Positions 6,061 through 8,186 of a stretch of DNA of 8,186 nt are shown here, piece after piece. The position numbers and the translations under genes were made by a program. Under the pieces are notes generated by a model. That model saw only the letters and a program-made list of their open reading frames with translations. It ran no database searches and was not told the origin of the DNA. The stretch's first letter is position 1. Each line of letters opens with the position of its first letter. Source of the DNA: SYFI01 sp046095485. Its GTDB lineage: Bacteria; Actinomycetota; Thermoleophilia; Miltoncostaeales; Miltoncostaeaceae. The stretch lies in NCBI GenBank assembly GCA_046095485.1, contig JBJTJN010000096.1, positions 1-8,186 of the forward strand, written 5' to 3'.

Positions 6061-6080
6061 ATGTCCACAGCTGTGGAGTT
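6061..6080. promoter_or_regulatory. Back-to-back DnaA boxes forming a 14-base perfect palindrome
   Basis: ATGTCCACA (6061-6069, 7/9) on the plus strand is followed after two bases by TGTGGAGTT (6072-6080, 6/9 as a minus-strand box). Together they contain the perfect palindrome TCCACAGCTGTGGA at 6064-6077. There is no T-run suited to a terminator on the minus strand. Two DnaA monomers, or a dimeric regulator, could bind here. Confidence 0.55.
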
Positions 6081-6198
6081 TTCGGGGCCCGGAAGGCGCC
6101 CGCGGAGTGGTGAAATGACCACCACCAGCGGGCCGATGTGTCGCTCGCCGCCGCCTCAGCCCGGGAAGAGGCGTTCGGCGGGCCGGATAGGGGTGCTC

Positions 6199-6207
6199 TG
6201 GTAGTGT
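6199..6207 (+). promoter_or_regulatory. Candidate extended -10 promoter of the rpmH operon
   Basis: TGGTAGTGT fits TGN-TAnnnT, with no good -35. Transcription would start about 6213-6215, giving a leader of about 60 bases before rpmH. It shares the TGGTAG core with the gyrB and ATPase-dnaA candidates. Confidence 0.4.
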
Positions 6208-6273
6208 TTCCGCGTCGTGCGCCGTGTTCGAGCGGTGCAGAGCCCAGGCCGTGTCCCAAGGAGCAGCAGCCGA

Positions 6274-6408
6274 GTGAAGCGCACCTATCAGCCGAATACG
6301 CGGAAGCGCAGCAAGACCCATGGCTTTCGCAAGCGCATGTCCACTCGCGCCGGCCAGGCAATCATCAAGCGTCGCCGCGCGAAGGGCCGCGCCCGGCTCT
6401 CCGCGTAG
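6274..6408 (+). CDS. rpmH: 50S ribosomal protein L34
   Basis: A 44-residue, very basic ribosomal protein of the large subunit. The whole sequence matches the L34 pattern: KRTYQPNTRKRSKTHGF (2-18), RKRMSTRAGQAIIKRRRAKGR (19-39), then a short end. The length is normal. The GTG at 6274 is fixed by the family N-terminus (usually MKRTYQP) and by AAGGAG at 6258-6263, 10 bases upstream. The frame is open from 6217, but the extra 19 residues are not L34-like. It is the first gene of the operon with rnpA, 12 bases before the rnpA start, the near-universal arrangement beside dnaA. Confidence 0.98.
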   Translation: MKRTYQPNTRKRSKTHGFRKRMSTRAGQAIIKRRRAKGRARLSA

Positions 6409-6420
6409 GCCGCTGGCCCC

Positions 6421-6798
6421 GTGCCAGACGGCGCCGCCCCACGAGGCAGGCGCAGCCGGATCACCAGGTCCGGCGATTTCGACTCGGTCTATCGCCGCGG
6501 AACATCCGCTGCGGGCCGGCACCTGGTGGTGTACGCCTTCAATCGCGGTGAGGGCGATCCGCCCCGCCTCGGCCTGTCGGTGGGCAAGCGGGTGGGCGGC
6601 GCAGTGGAGCGAAACCGCGTGAAACGCGTGCTCAGAGAGGAATTCGCGCGCATCTCACCCGGTCTCGCGCCGGGCGTGGACTACGTGGTGATCGCCCGGC
6701 AGGGCGCCCACGAGTACATCGAGGAGCGCGGCTCACAGGCCCTCGGGGAGCGACTGCAGGAGCTGGCCGAGAAGGCCGCCCCGGTGGCGGCCGCATGA
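6421..6798 (+). CDS. rnpA: Ribonuclease P protein component
   Basis: A 125-residue basic protein that binds the RNase P RNA and helps remove 5' leaders from precursor tRNAs. The N-terminus RRSRITRSGDFDSVYRRG (10-27) matches the family's RLR-SxDF-RVY pattern. GLSVGKRVGGAVERNRVKRVLRE (51-73) includes the diagnostic RNR motif (64-66) and basic helix. YVVIARQGA (88-96) is the following strand. The length is normal with a slightly long Ala-rich end. The GTG at 6421 lies 12 bases after the rpmH stop with no strong ribosome binding site, suggesting coupling. Its stop overlaps the yidD ATG as ATGA. Confidence 0.96.
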   Translation: MPDGAAPRGRRSRITRSGDFDSVYRRGTSAAGRHLVVYAFNRGEGDPPRLGLSVGKRVGGAVERNRVKRVLREEFARISPGLAPGVDYVVIARQGAHEYIEERGSQALGERLQELAEKAAPVAAA

Positions 6799-7028
6799 AG
6801 GCCCTTGCCCTCGGCCTGGTGCGTGCCTACCAGCGCACGATCTCCCCACTGTTCCCGCGACGGTGCAAGTACTACCCAACCTGCTCCGAGTATGCCGTGC
6901 AGTCGATCCAGATGTATGGCGTGAGCAGGGGTTTCGTGCTTGCGGGGTGGCGCCTGCTGCGCTGCAACCCGTGGAGCAAGGGCGGGGTGGACTACCCCGC
7001 TGACCAGACGCTGTTCGGGGCGCGATGA
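6795..7028 (+). CDS. yidD: Membrane protein insertion efficiency factor YidD
   Basis: A 77-residue protein of the YidD family (formerly DUF37), a small membrane-associated helper of YidC-dependent insertion. It has the family pattern: an amphipathic start LVRAYQRTISPLFP (8-21), the cysteine motif CKYYPTCSEYA (24-34), and GWRLLRCNPWSKGGVDYP (51-68), with three Cys at 24, 30 and 57. The length is typical. Both ends overlap neighbours by ATGA (rnpA at 6795, yidC at 7025), a sign of translational coupling. The ATG at 6795 is the only sensible start. Confidence 0.95.
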   Translation: MKALALGLVRAYQRTISPLFPRRCKYYPTCSEYAVQSIQMYGVSRGFVLAGWRLLRCNPWSKGGVDYPADQTLFGAR

Positions 7029-8164
7029 ACCCACTCGATCTCCTCGAGGCACCACTTCGCGCGGTCCTGGACTTCTTCCACGGGATCGGCTTCACGTGGG
7101 GTTGGGCCATCGTCATGCTCACCCTTCTGGTGCGCCTGATCCTGCTTCCGCTGTTCGTCAAGCAGTACAAGTCGGCGCGGCGCATGCAGGAGGTCGCGCC
7201 GCAGATGAAGGAACTGCAGCGCAAGTACAAGGGGAACAAGAAGAAGCTGCAGGAAGAGATGATGAATCTCTACAAGGAGAACGACGTCAATCCGTTCGGC
7301 TCCTGCCTCCCCCTGCTGCTCCAGGCGCCGGTGTTCATCGCGCTCTATTACACCCTGCGCAGCCAGAACTTTGCCGACGGCACGGACGTGTCGTTCATGT
7401 ACGTCATCCCCGACGTCTCGAAGCTGCTCACCGAGATCGGCTGGGCGGTGATCCCGCTCATCGTGGTGTACGCCGTATCGCAACTCATCTCGTCGGAGCT
7501 CTCGGCCACGGCCAACATGAGCAAGAACCAGCGCTGGCTGATGCGGTTGCTGCCCATTGGCATCGTGTTCTTCATCTTCCAATTCCCCGTGCCCGCGGGA
7601 CTGGTCATCTACTGGGCCACCACCAACCTATGGACTGCCGGCCAGCAGCTGGTGCTGAAGCGCCGTATCGAAGCCGAGATCGAGGCCAGCGGTGGCTCGC
7701 TGCTGAATCCCAAGACCACGGATTCCGACGAGGCCGACGACGCTGATGACGTGGCGGATGCCGATGGCGCGGATGACGCTGTGGACTCCGCGGACGGCCT
7801 GCCGGCCGGCGCAGTGGCCGCCGTGGCCACGGAGGACGTCGAGGTGCGGACCAAGTCGCTGCCACGTCGCCGCGGCCGCAAGAAGAAGGACGCCGCGGGT
7901 CCGGCCGGCCCCGTGGAGGCCAATGGTGCATCGGTGGAGGCACCCCCTCCGCCGCCGGTGGCGGGCACTGGAGCGGGGTCGGGGGCGGCCGAGCCCACCC
8001 CCCCCGCCGAGCCCGCCACCAACACCGAACCCATCACCAACTCCAGCGCCAGCACCCCCGGTCAATCCGGAACTGAGTCTGCAGATCGTCAGTCAGCTGG
8101 AGCAGCCCATCATCCCTCCGTTCGACATCAAGCCTTCGCTGCTCGTCAATCAAGCGGACCTTGA
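7025..8164 (+). CDS. yidC: YidC/Oxa1-type membrane protein insertase, with a probable frameshift near the C-terminus
   Basis: Inserts and folds proteins in the cytoplasmic membrane, alone or with SecYEG. As read the product is 379 residues. Residues 1-215 are the Oxa1 core without the large periplasmic domain of Gram-negative YidC: TM1 about 25-45 with the conserved Arg37, a charged cytoplasmic hairpin (46-90), TM segments about 92-111, 138-156 and 172-187, and a last one about 189-206 (FPVPAGLVIYWATTNLW). There follow an acidic Asp/Ala tract (233-257, 13 of 25 acidic), a basic patch RRRGRKKK (281-288) suited to ribosome contact, and a Pro/Ala linker. From the C8 run at 7998-8005 onward this frame loses its GC-rich third positions and looks non-coding, while the +1 frame stays protein-like to the window edge. 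Residues after about 326 are therefore doubtful. The ATG overlaps the yidD stop. Confidence 0.93.
   Translation: MNPLDLLEAPLRAVLDFFHGIGFTWGWAIVMLTLLVRLILLPLFVKQYKSARRMQEVAPQMKELQRKYKGNKKKLQEEMMNLYKENDVNPFGSCLPLLLQAPVFIALYYTLRSQNFADGTDVSFMYVIPDVSKLLTEIGWAVIPLIVVYAVSQLISSELSATANMSKNQRWLMRLLPIGIVFFIFQFPVPAGLVIYWATTNLWTAGQQLVLKRRIEAEIEASGGSLLNPKTTDSDEADDADDVADADGADDAVDSADGLPAGAVAAVATEDVEVRTKSLPRRRGRKKKDAAGPAGPVEANGASVEAPPPPPVAGTGAGSGAAEPTPPAEPATNTEPITNSSASTPGQSGTESADRQSAGAAHHPSVRHQAFAARQSSGP
7721..7795 (+). repeat. Asp/Ala-rich coding repeat in the YidC tail
   Basis: A degenerate run of GAY and GCN codons encodes YidC residues 233-257 with 12 Asp and 1 Glu. It probably arose by slippage or local duplication and is likely variable in length between strains. 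It separates the insertase core from the basic tail patch. Confidence 0.5.
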
Positions 8165-8186
8165 TCCTTTGGGGAACAGCCTCTTG
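8004..8186 (+). CDS. Out-of-frame continuation of yidC or start of an unknown protein, partial at the right edge
   Basis: Read in the frame one base ahead of yidC, this stretch gives 61 open codons to the window edge: a Pro-rich linker (codons 1-22, with PTPNPSPTPAPAPP) followed by NPELSLQIVSQLEQ and PPFDIKPSLLVNQADLDP, which look like folded protein. From about 8082 about three quarters of third positions are G or C, against about one third in the yidC frame. Removing one C from the C8 run at 7998-8005 would join yidC to this frame without a stop. A separate start at ATG 7923 exists but would begin with Arg/Trp-rich residues that look like a shadow of yidC. No family is recognised, and it does not look like Jag/KhpB, the usual next gene. 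Confidence 0.55.

Larger units (their letters stand above)
5891..6273. other. Gene-free divergent interval with strong DnaA boxes, second origin part or dnaA control region
   Basis: This 383-base stretch separates the leftward ATPase-dnaA operon from the rightward rpmH operon. It holds the best DnaA boxes of the window (5945-5953, 6049-6057, and a pair at 6061-6080), a relatively AT-rich run about 5971-6050 with several A-tracts, and promoter candidates for both directions. No credible gene is present. In Bacillus the equivalent interval upstream of dnaA is the first half of a bipartite origin. Here it could be that, or only a DnaA-regulated promoter region. All genes in the window would be transcribed away from this interval. 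Confidence 0.6.

Noticed and set aside
7923..8186. Independent gene starting at ATG 7923 in the +1 frame over the end of yidC
   Set aside because: Its first 24 or so residues are Arg/Trp-rich and look like a shadow of the yidC linker, with no ribosome binding site. A frame break at the C8 run explains the data better.
1..8186. Mobile elements, CRISPR arrays, tRNA, rRNA, attachment sites
   Set aside because: No transposase or integrase motifs, no spaced repeats, and no cloverleaf or rRNA-like conserved stretches were seen on either strand.

Overview
The window is the chromosomal replication-origin neighbourhood of a high-GC bacterium (roughly 70% G+C by eye). The gene order is gyrB, DUF721/dciA, recF, dnaN, dnaA on the minus strand, and rpmH, rnpA, yidD, yidC on the plus strand. 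This order, a DUF721 gene between recF and gyrB, DnaA boxes of the TTATCCACA/TTGTCCACA type and frequent GTG starts all point to Actinobacteriota. A deep lineage such as Thermoleophilia is possible, but that is inference from layout and composition only.

Layout from left to right: partial gyrB (N-terminal ATPase end, minus strand); a gyrB leader with a promoter candidate; a rho-independent terminator directly after the DUF721 stop; DUF721/dciA, recF and dnaN, packed as one minus-strand operon; a 446-base gene-free stretch with about seven degenerate DnaA boxes and an A/G-rich low-GC patch (candidate oriC); dnaA; then, 3 bases upstream of dnaA and on the same strand, an unexpected gene for a GHKL ATPase fused to a probable winged helix. 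A second gene-free stretch of 383 bases follows, with one perfect and one near-perfect DnaA box and a box palindrome. It separates the leftward ATPase-dnaA operon from the rightward rpmH-rnpA-yidD-yidC operon, in which rnpA/yidD and yidD/yidC overlap by ATGA.

The genes form a coherent set. DnaA, DciA, the beta clamp, RecF and GyrB open the origin, load the helicase, keep the polymerase on DNA, repair gaps and relax supercoils. L34, RnpA, YidD and YidC serve ribosome assembly, tRNA processing and membrane protein insertion. The least expected parts are the GHKL-winged helix gene at the head of the dnaA operon, the two-part DnaA-box layout flanking dnaA, and an apparent reading-frame break in an eight-C run late in yidC. 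After that break a different frame carries the protein-like sequence to the window edge. No mobile element, CRISPR array, tRNA or rRNA was seen.
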